DNA of 64,000 nt. It comes from Hemicordylus capensis (Eukaryota; Chordata; Lepidosauria; Squamata; Cordylidae). The position numbers were made by a program, and so were the translations under genes. Position 1 is the first letter of the stretch. Every line of letters begins with the position of its first letter. The notes under the pieces are model-generated. The model was not told where the DNA came from and did not search any database. It worked only from the letters and a program-made list of their open reading frames with translations. Location of the stretch: contig NC_069665.1 in NCBI RefSeq assembly GCF_027244095.1, forward strand, positions 1,428,501-1,492,500, given 5' to 3'. Shown piece after piece: positions 44,201-55,366 of this stretch.

Positions 44201-47200
44201 ATTCAGTTGCTCTGGTTGACTGATATATTCTTAACGGTTTAATCTCTGAAACGATCATAGAAGCTGTCCTTTTGGTAGGGCCCAGCACTGAAGCAGACCA
44301 GCTGAAGTCCTCAGATTGCACAGTGAACTGTTGTCAGGAAGGGAACTTCAGCCTTCTTGGGTCACGATGGATGGTTTCTTCTTCCTTCCCCTCCCAGGTG
44401 CGGAATGGCCACATCAAAAGAATCACGGATAACGATATCCAGTCGCTGGTGCTGGAGATTGAAGGAACCAATGTCAGGTAGGGAGGAGTCCCGGATGGCC
44501 CTTGCCTCATGTCCCACGGGAAGCGTGAACCTTGAGAGAAGATGGGAGAGTGGTGGGTTCTTCCTCCCCCCACACCCCTTTGCTCTCTGCTTCCAAATGG
44601 GCCCTTGCCGCCACTAGCTGAGGGGGTGGGGAAGGCCGTCATGCTGCATTTGAGCAGGACTCGGGGCTCCTACTACTTGTTTTCAGAAGGGGAGGCAGCG
44701 CCCCACAAAGTGTGTGCAAAATGGTTTCCCCTCTGAGAATACACATTTGAAAACTTGTCTTGCATGCAGCCGTTGATAGGAATTTCCCTTCACGGTTGTC
44801 TCGGTATGAACCCTCTATAGATGTGTAGTGTATGGAGTAAGCAGCTCCCTCTTCTGGACAGTCCAGGGGCCTTGTGCTCTGAGCCTCACACACCCCTTCA
44901 CCAGCCAGAATGCTCATGGGACAGAATGAGGCTGGAGACCCCCCCCCCCCAATACTCTCCAGTTCTTCAGGGAACACATTCCTGGCTTGGGGGAAAGCGA
45001 ATGTGTGTCCACATCTCCAAAGAAAAAGCTTTCTGCACTGTGTGCCATCAGCATGTGGAAGAGAGCAAGCATGCCTGCTGTTCAAAAGAGTTTAAAACCT
45101 CTTGGAGTCGGGACTGCCTTTCTCCACGGCTCAGGTGCTTGGATTCTCCAGTCCTGGGAAACGAGACATTGTCAGTGCATCTCTCTCACTCCCTCTTGCA
45201 GCTGACAGTCAATTGTTTCTCATGTAAATCTCTCTTGCCCAGTACCACATACATCACGTGCCCTGCTGACCCAAAGAAGACGCTGGGGATCAAATTGCCT
45301 TTTCTCGTCATGATAATCAAGAACCTGAAGAAATACTTTACCTTTGAAGTGCAGGTTAGTACATGAGGCTTCCGCGGCGGTTCTGGAGTGTTAACAGCTT
45401 TGGTGGCAAAGAACGTGGTCTTCTCCGTCACACCTTGGGGAGGAACGTCATTGTTCTTATTTCACCGAGGGTACCGAGTCCATAGGTTGACCACAAGTGT
45501 CCTAAGCCCCAAAGGGTGAGTCCTGACTTCCGCACCAGCACCCCAGTCAAGTCCTTGCTGAGACAAACAGAATCTTTTGTCTCATGTGGGAGCCTGCCTG
45601 CCTGTGGTGACAGTGGAGGATAAGAACATAAGAGCAGCCCTGCTGGATCAGGCCCAAGAATGCCTGTCTAGTGCAGCATCCTCTTTCCCACAGTGGCCCA
45701 CTAGGTGCCTCTGAGAAGCCCACAGGCAAGAGTTACGGGCCTGCCGTCTCTCCCGCTGTTGCTCCCCTGCCCCTGGTATTCAGAGGCATCTTGCCTCTGA
45801 GGCGGGAGGTGGCCACGGATAGACCTGTCCTCTGTGAATTTAGCGAAGCCCCTTTTACAGCCACCCCAATTGGTGGCCATCCCCACATCCCATGGCAGAG
45901 AATTCCACCAATCAATGGTGCACTGGGCTGCCCAGTGTCCTGTTGCCATGGTCACTCACCACAGCAGTGGCTCTCCAGGGGAGGCTGGGCCCTGCAGGGC
46001 TGGGGTTTGCCTTGGCCAGCCCTGGCTCCTCCTCGCCACTGTGGGGTGTTTCTTCCCATCACAGGTGTTGGACGATAAAAATGTGCGCCGGCGGTTTCGG
46101 GCCAGTAACTACCAGAGCACGACCCGCGTCAAGCCCTTCATCTGCACCATGCCCATGCGCCTGGATGACGGCTGGAACCAGATTCAGTTCAACCTGTCGG
46201 ACTTCACTCGCCGAGCGTACGGCACCAACTACATTGAGACCCTGAGAGTCCAGGTAAGCCCAAGGCTTTCTCCAGCTCTGCTGCCGCGGCTGCTTTGGGG
46301 AGGAAAGACCAGCGGGGCGAGTCCGGAGAAGGCAGCGGCTTCCTCCAGTCTTTGCTGGCTGCTGTGAGCTTAAAAGGCCGAATTCGCAGAGGCAGGAGGC
46401 GAGGTGGAGGAGCTCTGTCTGCCGGCATTCTCCAGGCCTCTGCTGCTTTCCACATTCATGCTGTTAGGACTTCGCTTTCATCAACCGCCTCTGTGTTGCT
46501 GCTGCTTTTGCTGCGTTAGAACCTAAATGTGAGTCTGTGTCAGATACTGAAACCGACACTTGCCGGACAGATTCTGCTGATAGCGAACCAGGTTGCAGAA
46601 TTCTAGTATTCCGTTTGAGCCCAATGAAGAGGAAGGGCCATAAACAGATGGGAAGGGGGAAATAGGGCTGGTTTTAAAGCTGCTGCTGCTGCTGCTGCTC
46701 CCACTCCCACCAACTGGCTTCCCCTGCTTGATGTGGAGAGGAGAGCTAGTCTTGTGGTAGCCAGCATGAATGGGCTCCTTAGCTAAGCAGGGTCTGCCCT
46801 GGCTGCATATGAATGGGAGACTAGAAATGTGAACACTGTCAGATGTTCCCCTCAGAGGATGGAACTGCTCTGGGAAAAGCATCTAGGTTCCAAGTTCCCT
46901 CCCTGGCAGCATCTCCAACAAGACAGGGCTGAGAGAGATTCCTGCCTGCAACCTTGGAGAAGCTGCTGCCAGCCTGTGTAGACAGTACTGAGCTAGATGG
47001 ACCAAGGGTCTGACTCAATATATGGCAGCTTCCTGTGTTCCTATGACTCCTCAGATCCACGCAAACTGTCGCATCCGCAGAATTTACTTCTCTGACAGAC
47101 TCTACTCCGAGGATGAGCTTCCTGCGGAGTTCAAGCTGTACATCCCTGTCCAGAACAAAGCCAAGGTGAGCAGCTGGCACTGAGGGTGGGGGACTCAGCC

Positions 47201-48129
47201 GGTGGAGGGGGCCAATGTCTGGAACGGCCCAGAGGAGCCGCTCTTCTTCAGATGGAGGCCTTCCTCCGTGATGCTGGTGAGGGCCAGGAAGGGCCTTTCC
47301 TCGGGCACTGGAGGTGACCAGGCCTGGAGAATCATGCGAAGCAGCCTGGCTCTTGACCAGAGAGACCCTTCCAGTGGATAGGCTTCCTTTTTGCTTGTGC
47401 TCCGTTACACGAGGAGTGGGGAAGAAAGAAATTGGGGCTGAGGGGTGTTGCAGTGAGCAAAGATGTTCCCGAGTTGTGGAGCAGGCACCCCAAGTGCCTC
47501 TGGTGTACCTAGCTGGTCTGGAAATGAAGCACAGGTGGCTCACCCCTGGATGGCAAGAGGGTTGCTGGTGGCGTCGCGTGAGAAGCCCGGCATTGAGCTG
47601 GCTGGAGGCTTTCGAGGTGAAGGTCCTGCTTGGATGAGGCCTTTCACGGGCTTGTTGGAGGGTGCTGTATGACCACGTCTTATGCTGGAATGCTCATCCA
47701 AACTGGTTGGGTGCTATGTCTGAGGTGGGGTTTGGCTTGAGCACTGGTCCTGGTGGCAGTGTTGCTGCTGGTTTTTGAAGCCAATCCAGAGGTGTGGATC
47801 TTTATGGGCAGAAGCCTGGCAGTTGGCTTGCAGCTCTCAGATTTGTTGTGAGGACAGCATGCAGCTGTGATCCATGTGGCCCAATGGAGGGAGAGTCCTG
47901 GAGCCAAGCCCTGGAAAAACAAGCTGCATTTGCTGGGTCAGTTCTAGCAGGGCGCCTTGCACAAATCTCGCTCTCTCAAGCATGCCAGGGAGGGATATTG
48001 TGAGGCTGAGCCAGGTGAAGAGATCCGTTTTTCTGCATAGAGTTAGGGATCTGAATGCCTTGGGAAAGCAAAATACCTGCGTGCTGAATAACGCTGCCTC
48101 CTTGTGCCTCTCTCCCTACATAGCAATGA
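41194..48129 (+). CDS. CFAP20: Cilia- and flagella-associated protein 20
   Basis: Six exons join in phase to 193 codons starting [20 protein letters not shown] and ending VQNKAKQ, the full usual length. CFAP20 (BUG22/GTL3, C16orf80 in human) is a highly conserved axonemal and centriolar protein, known as an inner-junction component of doublet microtubules and needed for normal ciliary length, beating and tubulin modification. It is a single CFAP20-fold domain without signal peptide or membrane segment. From recalled human sequence I see only conservative changes, such as RIYFSD for RVYFSD and KLYIP for KLYLP. The start ATG lies at the end of a CpG-rich 5' region with no earlier in-frame alternative considered. 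It follows CSNK2A2 on the same strand. No damage is seen. Confidence 0.98.
41303..41364. repeat. Palindrome in CFAP20 intron 1, 26 bp after exon 1
   Basis: 18-bp arms gtggactacaactcccac and gtgggagctgtagtccac, one mismatch, around a GC-rich loop. Core of the same MITE family. Confidence 0.75.
41700..42001 (+). repeat. 5S-derived SINE in CFAP20 intron 1
   Basis: Sense copy: taagctaagcagggtctgcc, gaatgggagacc, then the body to tatggcagcttcctatg. Confidence 0.85.
42005..42560 (-). repeat. tRNA-derived SINE pieces with nested L2 3' end
   Basis: Antisense SINE parts at 42,005-42,130 and 42,138-42,560. The second ends in a clear tRNA head on the minus strand (tagctcagtggcagagc as box A, ggttcaatccc as box B, about 42,488-42,540). 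An antisense L2 3' end (42,262-42,475, ataccgtctgatatgtacat) is inserted in it. Confidence 0.65.
43741..44240 (-). repeat. CR1 LINE 3' region in CFAP20 intron 1
   Basis: Antisense copy from aacagccctgctggatcagg through gaattccacaagttgatgat to tttcctggcaatcaatttca. Confidence 0.8.
44398..44477 (+). CDS. CFAP20: CFAP20 coding exon 2
   Basis: 80 bp, phase 0 to 2: [15 protein letters not shown] to GTNV plus AG of a split Ser codon. Acceptor cttcccctcccag, donor CAG|gtaggg. Confidence 0.97.
45243..45354 (+). CDS. CFAP20: CFAP20 coding exon 3
   Basis: 112 bp, phase 2 to 0: completes Ser, then [17 protein letters not shown] to FTFEVQ. Acceptor tctcttgcccag, donor CAG|gttagt. Confidence 0.97.
45624..45955 (-). 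repeat. CR1 LINE 3' end in CFAP20 intron 3
   Basis: Antisense gagcagccctgctggatcag to gcagagaattccaccaatca; stops about 110 bp before exon 4. Confidence 0.8.
46065..46253 (+). CDS. CFAP20: CFAP20 coding exon 4
   Basis: 189 bp, 63 residues, [17 protein letters not shown] to YIETLRVQ, phase 0. Acceptor cttcccatcacag, donor CAG|gtaagc. GC-rich third positions compared with CSNK2A2. Confidence 0.98.
46738..47045 (+). repeat. 5S-derived SINE abutting CFAP20 exon 5
   Basis: Sense copy with ttagctaagcagggtctgcc and gaatgggagac; ends tatggcagcttcctgtgttcc, 9 nt before the exon 5 boundary. Confidence 0.88.
47055..47165 (+). CDS. CFAP20: CFAP20 coding exon 5
   Basis: 111 bp, 37 residues, [14 protein letters not shown] to VQNKAK, phase 0. 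Donor AAG|gtgagc. A 5S-derived SINE ends 9 nt before the exon, so its pyrimidine-rich 3' end forms most of the acceptor tract. Confidence 0.97.
48124..48129 (+). CDS. CFAP20: CFAP20 coding exon 6 (one codon plus stop)
   Basis: After acceptor tctccctacatag the reading continues CAA TGA, giving the final Q193 and stop, matching the known C-terminus KAKQ. The rest of the exon is 3'UTR. Confidence 0.95.
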   Translation, partial: Q

Positions 48130-48262
48130 CGACACGTTGGGAAGCCATCTGAGAGAGACTCTGTGAAGACGGGTGGAAGAGTGTTTTTAATTAAAAACAG
48201 AATTTAGATGTTGATTTTCATAGGGCAACCTTTTATTTAATAAAGTTGGTATCTATAACTCC
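48130..48262 (+). other. CFAP20: CFAP20 3'UTR (proximal)
   Basis: Short AT-richer UTR from the stop to about 18 nt past the AATAAA at 48,239. A longer form could extend to an ATTAAA at 48,506. Confidence 0.75.
48239..48244 (+). terminator. CFAP20: CFAP20 poly(A) signal
   Basis: AATAAA inside ttttatttaataaagttgg, 110 nt past the stop. Confidence 0.8.
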
Positions 48263-48505
48263 CGGACAGGACACAACTAACCATGTCATTGTTTGTGTAC
48301 GAAATGGCCCCTGGTCAGGCTTGCAGTTTAAGATCAGCCCTGGATTAGCCAGGTGCGGAAGGCCTTCTCCGTGGGGAGGAGGGCGCTGGAGCAGCCGGAG
48401 TTCCTTGTGCCCTGGTGGATGCCAACGGCTTTCCTTCCTGGCTCCTTGTATCTTGTTTATATGTACTCGAAATGTGTGTGGACGATTTCTGCTCTGGAAG
48501 CTGCT

Positions 48506-48511
48506 ATTAAA
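48506..48511 (+). terminator. CFAP20: Possible distal CFAP20 poly(A) signal
   Basis: ATTAAA followed by a T/G-rich stretch (ttgattttctttgta). Intervening sequence is unique-looking. Use is unproven. Confidence 0.35.
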
Positions 48512-49031
48512 CATTTGATTTTCTTTGTAAGACTGATCTTGGTATCTCCTCCTGTTGACTTGGTGGTTGGACCGACGCTGCACCCGGCCTTGCTGTGTCC
48601 CTTCAGGAATCTGGGAGTGCGAGGGCCCCCAGGGCGGGCAGGAGGCCCTCTTCCAGAGTGGCGCTGGGCACTGCTGTGGTGGCATTGCGACCCGAGGCCT
48701 TCCTGACCTGCCATATCTTGGCCTCTTCCTAACTAGACACCGCTTGTGTGGGCCAATGTCGTCCTCCTCAGCTGGAGCAGATGGCTGGAGCGGGCCTCGT
48801 CTTCAGCAGGACTGGTGGCCCTCTTAAGGATGGCTCCGGATAGGCCCCGAACTCCAGTTCATCTTTTGCAAGCAGCTTTCGAAAGGCCTCAGCCTGCCCC
48901 AGTGCTCCTCTGCTGGCTTTTAGCGCCCCTCAGGCAGAAGAATTGGTGCACTCTTTCAAAATAATTCTAAGGGGTATAACTTTTGATTTGGGTTGAGGGA
49001 AAGTTGGCTGCCAGGAAATCAACCCTGTGAG

Positions 49032-49225
49032 CAGTGTTCCCTCTAAGGCATGTGCGTGGACACGCTGACATGTTTTTTGGTGTCCACTCAGTTAATTTTA
49101 GATCCCGCTCAGGTTGAATCAGGAAGGCTCCATTCTGAATGCAGGTGCACACATACTATCTTGATACTGCCACTCAGAACCAAATTCCTTCCATACACAC
49201 ATGACAAAAATGAGAGAGAACACTG
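49032..49225. mobile_element. hAT-type MITE, CAGTGTTCCCTCTAA family
   Basis: 194 bp; ends cagtgttccctctaaggc and gagagagaacactg. Target duplication cctgtgag / gctgtgag (49,024-49,031 and 49,226-49,233), 7 of 8 matching. Internal sequence matches the 4,775 copy. Confidence 0.9.
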
Positions 49226-49233
49226 GCTGTGAG

Positions 49234-52200
49234 GCCCTCTTGCTTTTTGCTGTTATCCTTCTGCTGCGTGTGTCTGATTCGTGGGAAACGTTTGCAAGCT
49301 GAATTTCAGGACAGAGCCTTGGAAAGGATAATTCTCTGCCAGGAGACCCACAGGTGGTACTTTCCGGAGTGTGCATGAGCTGCATAGAAGTCTGGCTCAC
49401 GTGCTTTATGAACAGGGCATTGTTGGATTTGTGGGGTGGTAGCAGGAGGGGCAATAAAGAGGTGGGGCGGGGCAGAGGAGGGCACCAGGGCTCTCTCTTT
49501 GTGAGTCAGAGACTCACTCTGACTCACAGTTTCTGCCCTGCAGTTGTGCCAGTGTTGCCCTCAGGTTCAAGGGCCTTTTCAGAACACACCCAAGCATGTT
49601 CTTCATCATCACCGGACAGAATTCTGTATCTCCCCGACACCTTTTCAGTGAGCCACCGGTTATCAAGTGGCATCTGTGTGCGTGGCCTGAAGTCTGAAAC
49701 CAACCTGACTTGTTCCTTTGGGGCAGCCCCCTGTGTTGGAGTTGCCTTGCCAGTAAATGCCAAGAGTGAGAAACTGCCCCTTCGGACACTCCTTGTCATG
49801 CTGGGTCCTCGCAAACTGGGCTTATGTTCAACTGTTCCCAAGGCTGGGGGCGGGTGGGGTTTCTGGTTGTGTATTCCGCCACAGATGTGACAGACCCGCC
49901 GGTGACCAGAGCAGCTTCCAGCGAGTCCATCTCTACCGCTCTGCCTACTTGAGCCCCTTCTGGGCTGTAGCACTGAGGTGGCTTCACCATGCTGGTGGCC
50001 TCGGTGTGACTGGCTGGCGGGTGCCTCTCCTAGGTCAACGCACACGATTTCCTGACTGTTTGGACTCCCGGCCTCTTTCTCCTCTACCGTTTCCATTCTC
50101 AGCCTCTTATGCACCTCCCAAGGTTGGAATTGACTGGGGACATCAGCTCGTGAAAGCTGAATAAAATACAAATGTCCAAAGTCATTTGATTTCTGTAGCG
50201 GAAGGTGGAAAATCATGTCCCTTGGCTCAGGCATTCTTACAAGTGTCCTTGGGCTGTGGCTCAGGACGGAGAGAGGCCTGAGCACCCTGGCTTGGGCATG
50301 GACCTCTTGAAACAAGCGCCGTTTGCGGCGTCCTGATGGCGCTCACTGCAGCAGGAGTCATTCTTCACAGTGGGCTTGGGCAGGTTTCCAACGTTTGCAT
50401 CCTGCCCATCCTGAATACTGGTTCTGCCTCTTTGATGGTCCCAACAACTCTGCAAGTCAGTTACGAGGAAGGAGCATGATCGGCCCAAGGTTCGCCAGAG
50501 AGCATCATGGCTGATGGAGAGTGGAAGCTGGCTTTCCTCAGTCCTAGTCTGCCCCTCTCACTGCTACCAACTACTGGCTGTCCTGCTCCTCCTTGGGGGT
50601 CTCATGGGTCCCTCTCATAAACACTTAGGCCGATTAAGGCAAATCTGGACATTAACAGCAGGCCTTTTGCAAGGACCAACTGAGACGAGCCGAAGCAATG
50701 AGCAAGCTTCTGAGTGGAGCAGCACTCTTCTTCAGGGTCAGGCTAAAAGTTCAGCAGCAAAACGAGGGGAGAGTTGGGTGGTGACTGCAGCAGCTGTCAA
50801 GTCTGCAGCACAAAAGAGAAGAGGGCTTGCTGGCATGCAGGCAGCGGAAGCACACAAGACTTGGGCTGGAAGATCTGCAGCAGGGAGGAGTCTCCCTGCC
50901 CTCCTCCCCAGTCTTGAATGCCGAAGTCAAAGGACGCTGCAGGGCCCCTGGGTGGGTGGGTCTCTAAAGCACCCTGGGGTGCTGTTTCCTTTGCTTCCAG
51001 AAGGTGTCATTGTCATCCGGCTCCATGGCACTGTAAAGAACCCCGTTCAAATGTCATGGAAATGGACACTTCCTGGCTCTTGCATTGTCCAGGCTTGCCT
51101 GACCTCTGGATGAGATCAACTCTATTCCCAACCATCCTGCAAACGGGGTCATATCTGGGTGTGCACAGAGTGCTGCTGGGGCAGGGTTGGGGGGAGAGGT
51201 TGGACCCCTGCCGGCCTCTCCTGGCCTGTCTCCTCAAGCACGAGTGGGGTCAGCAGAGAAGGAGCCGCTCCCAGCCTTCCGTTTCTAGTGGTCCAGAGCC
51301 AAGCGAAGGGTTGAGCCCCCACCCGCAGGGCCGTAGATAACCATCGGAAGCTCTTGCAGGAGTGGTTGGCGTCAGAGCCGAGCACAGGACTTCTGTTCCA
51401 GTTGGAGCTGCTCAGGGGCAGGCCCCTCTCCTCCTTGCATCGCTAGTCTGGTTTGCAAATGCGGCGAAGCACTCTCTGTCTGGGTCATGGTGGCTACAGC
51501 ACTCGCTTTCTGGCTCTTGTCTGCAGACAGTCGGGCTGCACTTGAACTCATTTGCTGGCCATGTGGATAATAACTCATTAACAATGGCACAGCAATGTTT
51601 AGGGCAAGTGGAAGCAACAGTGTGTTGGCTTGCAACTCTGCAAAGCTGCTGACATTTGGGAAGCCCCTGCTCCCCCCCCCGCCGGATCTTAAGACTTTGG
51701 GCACGTCCCCTGCGCTGCACTCCTGCCCAGGACTATTTTTGGCCCCTCCAGCTGCCGGCCACGGCTCCTGGGGAGTCATCAGAGAAGAGGACAATTGCCT
51801 GTTGCGTTTGCAGCGGACCATTAAATCAACGGCGGCGACAGCGTGAACACACAGCAGCAGCTCCTGAGTGCTGAGGGCCCGGGCTGCCCTTGGGGTGGGG
51901 CACGGGGTGGTATGGGGGGGGCCGGACGCGGGGACTTTCCGTAGCTGCCCAGATTGGGCGGGGATCTGGAGCAGCTGCTGTGGACTGCGTTTGGCTCGGG
52001 GCCTGCCGGCAGGATTCTCCAGCTTCACGTTTCAGCCAGCAAGCAGGCTGCTGTTCTCCCTCACGCTCAGCCGGTGAGCGTGCAGGCAGACCGGGCAGAG
52101 TGTGGGCTTCTCCTTCTTGGCATGCCTTGGTGGCACCCAGGGAGCTGCGTTGGGCCCCCAGCCCCACGAGGCCAGCTGAGGCAGCAGCCTCCTTCCTGGC

Positions 52201-53282
52201 CCCACCAGCCGGAGGGAGGGAGCTGGGCCTTCCTCCCACTGCCTGGCTGGGCTGGCAAAGGCCAGTGGGGAGAAGCTCCCTGGTGCAGCACAGGCCGGAG
52301 GCGGCGAGCCTGTAGGATGCTCTCCGAGAAGCTGGCCTGTGCAGGGGCCTGTGCAGTTGCCAGAAAGGGCAAGAGGAGGGCCCTCCGTGGAGTGTGGCTG
52401 GGCGGGGGGGGCTCCCCTTGGGAGCGAGTGCCCCCCTGCTCCTGCTCGCTGCAGGTCTTCCTCCCAGGATGGATGGAGCTGCACACAGGCCGGTCTGCAG
52501 GGGAAGCCTCGTCCCCAACATCCTGCTTATCTGTCAGCAGGAACTGAGCGGCCCGCAAGCCCCCCTAAGCCCCCCCCCCGCCCAGTCGGAAGCTGCTGCT
52601 GCGGCACAAGGTGCTAATTGTCCCAGGCCGCCTCCTCCTCCTCCTCCTGGGCATCTGGCGGGGGGGGGGCTCTCACACAGGCTGCCTCCCAGGGGCCGCC
52701 CCTGCTCTCCTCGCTTCCTGGCGCCTCCTGCCCCCCCCCCAGCTGGACAAGGGCCAGCCCCAGATGCCAGCTCTCCCTCCATAAGATGGCCCACATCCGC
52801 AAAGGCAGACAATGCCCGCTGCTGCTGCTGCTGCTGCTGAGGCTTGGAGAGGAGGGGCCCTGGGGAGGGAAGAAAGCAGGCCTTTCTCTGGGCACGGAGG
52901 GGGCCCCGGGGAGGGGAAAGGGAGTGCGCCGGTCTGCCCTCTTTCCCTTTTAAAGCCCGGGAGCCACGAGGGGCTCTCTCCTCCTCGGGTGCTGCTGCTG
53001 CAGCCACCAGGCTGGCCTGGACAGTGGCAGCAGGAGTTCGCCAAGGGCAGAGTGAAGAGGGCAAGCGGCAGCAGGGGCTGCGGAGGGAGGGAGGGAGGGA
53101 GGGAGGGCAGCGCCCGTCTCCACCAGGGCTGGCTTGCTGGGGCTTAGAGGCTCCAGCCAGCCGGACGGACGGATGGACGGAGGCCACACCAGTGCCGACC
53201 TGGCCGGCCCAGGTGGCCACAAGATGTGGTGACAGCCAGCCTCCTGGATGGCTGGAAGAGGGGTTTGGATCCCGTCAGGGAG
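49234..53282. other. Intergenic DNA, no recognised gene
   Basis: Downstream of CFAP20. From about 51,800 to 53,200 it is very GC-rich with homopolymer G and C runs and few stops. I find no coherent coding exon; MMP15 would be the next gene by mammalian order but none of its motifs is seen. Confidence 0.55.
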
Positions 53283-53479
53283 GAGCGGTGGTCGATTGAC
53301 GGCTACTAGCCGGAGGGCTAGAGGCCACCCCCAGCCTCAGAGGCAGGATGCAGGAGAGAGGGCCTGCCCTCAGCTCAGCCTGGGAGCTTCCCCGCAGCAT
53401 CTGGTGGGCCACTGTGGGAAACAGGAGGCTGGACGAGATGGGCCTCCTCGCAGGGCCTAAGCCAGCAGGGCTCTTCTTC
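53283..53479 (+). repeat. CR1 LINE 3' end
   Basis: gcatctggtgggccactgtg, aacaggaggctggacgagat, cagcagggctcttctt. Confidence 0.75.
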
Positions 53480-53811
53480 TGGCCAGCTCAGGAGCTGCAG
53501 CGGCTTGCCGGCAGAGAGACTCCTCGGGGCTCTTGTGGCCCTCCAAGCTCCCTGTGGGGCAGCTGTTGGCACCCAGGAGGGGCGAGCTGGGCTTCCCAGC
53601 AGAGTCCCTGTCGACACGGCACTTGTCCTGCCCGGACGGGCCGCCGCCTCCACCACTTGCTGGCTTGCACCGGTGATGCTTCAGAGGGCATGAGGGGACA
53701 TCCTCCTGGGAGAAACATGGCAGGGCCTGCTGGAGCAAAACAGGCTCCTCTCCAGACCGGCTGAGGGCATTGGGGACTCCGCTGCTTGCAGAGAAGCCCC
53801 TCCAAATGGGC

Positions 53812-53812
<1 letters not shown>

Positions 53813-53857
<45 letters not shown>
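53813..53857. repeat. (CAG)15 microsatellite
   Basis: Fifteen pure CAG units in intergenic DNA, 50 bp before a SINE. Confidence 0.95.
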
Positions 53858-53858
<1 letters not shown>

Positions 53859-53910
53859 CGTGGCATCAGGGCAGGCGCGGAGCGGCTCCCAGCTTCAGGA
53901 CAGCACCTGC

Positions 53911-54230
53911 AGGAGAGGAGAGCTGGGCTGGTGGTCGCAAGCATGCCTGGCCCCCTTAGCTAAGCAAGGTCCGCCCTGATTGCATATGAATGGGAGACTA
54001 GAAGTGTGAGCAGCACTGGCAGAGATTCCCCTCTTAGGGGATGGAGCCGCCACTCTGGGAAGAGCAGAAGGTCCTAAGTTCCCTCCCTGGCAGCATCTCC
54101 CAGAGAGGGCTGAGAGAGAGAGACTCCTGCCTGCCAACTTGGAGAAGCCGCTGCCAGTCTGTGAAGGTAATACTGAGCTAGATGGACCAAGGGTCTGACT
54201 CAGTATGTGGCAGCTTCCTGTGTCCCTATG
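53911..54230 (+). repeat. 5S-derived SINE
   Basis: Sense copy: ttagctaagcaaggtccgcc, gaatgggagac, body to atgtggcagcttcctgtg. Confidence 0.85.
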
Positions 54231-54295
54231 TCCTCCTTTTCCAGGCAATGTGTTGAATGCGCACGTTGTGGCAGGAGATGGAGGAGCCCGTAGGC

Positions 54296-54409
54296 CAGGG
54301 GCTCTCCCCTTGGGTCCCCAGATGTTGTTGTGGGATGGCAACTCCCCTCGGCTCCAGCCACAGTGGCTGAGTCGTCCCACATCTGGGGACCCAAGGAGGA
54401 GGACCCCTG
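54296..54409. mobile_element. hAT-type foldback MITE
   Basis: Ends caggggctctccccttggg and cccaaggaggaggacccctg; flanks ccgtaggc / ccttcggc agree at 6 of 8. Confidence 0.65.
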
Positions 54410-55222
54410 CCTTCGGCACTCATGAATGAGGCTGGTTCCAAAGGATGGCTGCTATCCCGTCTCCTCCCTTCCTGCCCCCCCCCCCGCCGCTGCCGCTTCA
54501 TGTGTAGCGGAAGAAGGGGCTGTTATCAAATCGCCTGTGAGCTCACATCCCCTTGAGAGGGTCAGTGTTTACGGAACAACGCAAGAAGCTTTCCAAAAGG
54601 CAAAATCGATACCAAACATATCTGATTGGCCTCCTAATGGGGTCAGTGTGAGTGGCTCAGTGCCTTCCCGGAGGAAGAGAGAAATCTAATTTGCTTGGCC
54701 CTTTCAGGAAGGCAGCGTCTGCGAAAGGGAGCCCCGGGTAGGCTTGAATCCCAGCATCTCGCCCAATACAGCGTTTCTTTCGAACCCAGCAGGGCAAAGG
54801 GGCCGGAGCTCTGAGGGGAAGGGGAGGGGGAGGGGGTCCCGGAGGAGGGCTGGTTGCCGGAAGGCTGGCTGATGCCACCTGCACTCTCCCGTGCCTTGGA
54901 TTGTGCCCGGAGATGTGGCTGCAGGCCAGGCTGGTCGGAACCGAGGAAGCCGCCTTGTACCGAGTCAGGAATCGGTGCCCACCCCTCAGCCCTGTGCAGG
55001 CCTTTGCCTCAGAGCTTCTTCCCACAGCAAAGATGCGTCTGCATGCATGTGCCGCTCCCTGGTGACGCTGAGTCATGGTTGGCCTTGACAGCCAAGGATG
55101 TCACATTGACGCGCTTGGCGGGACGCAACCATTGGAGCCACTGATGGGATGTTCCCTCCCTGGGCGCGCAATCCTTGTGATGGGGTGTGTGTTTTGCAAT
55201 GAACCCCTCTTGTGTGGTTTAG

Positions 55223-55366
55223 GGATTTTTCACCCTTGGGTCCCTCCCTAGCTGCTGTTGGACTACAACTCTCATAATCCCCAGCCACAATGGCCTTTGG
55301 TTGATGGGATGATGGGAGTTGTAGTCCAACATCTGGAGACTCAAAGTTGGAAACCCTTGGACTAGC
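55223..55366. mobile_element. hAT-type foldback MITE
   Basis: Inner arms ttggactacaactctcataa and tgatgggagttgtagtccaa; outer ends ttttcacccttgggtcc and gactcaaagttggaaaccc. Boundaries approximate. Confidence 0.65.

Noticed and set aside
51800-53220. Many overlapping long open frames
   Set aside because: GC-rich composition with homopolymer runs explains the lack of stops; no known domain.
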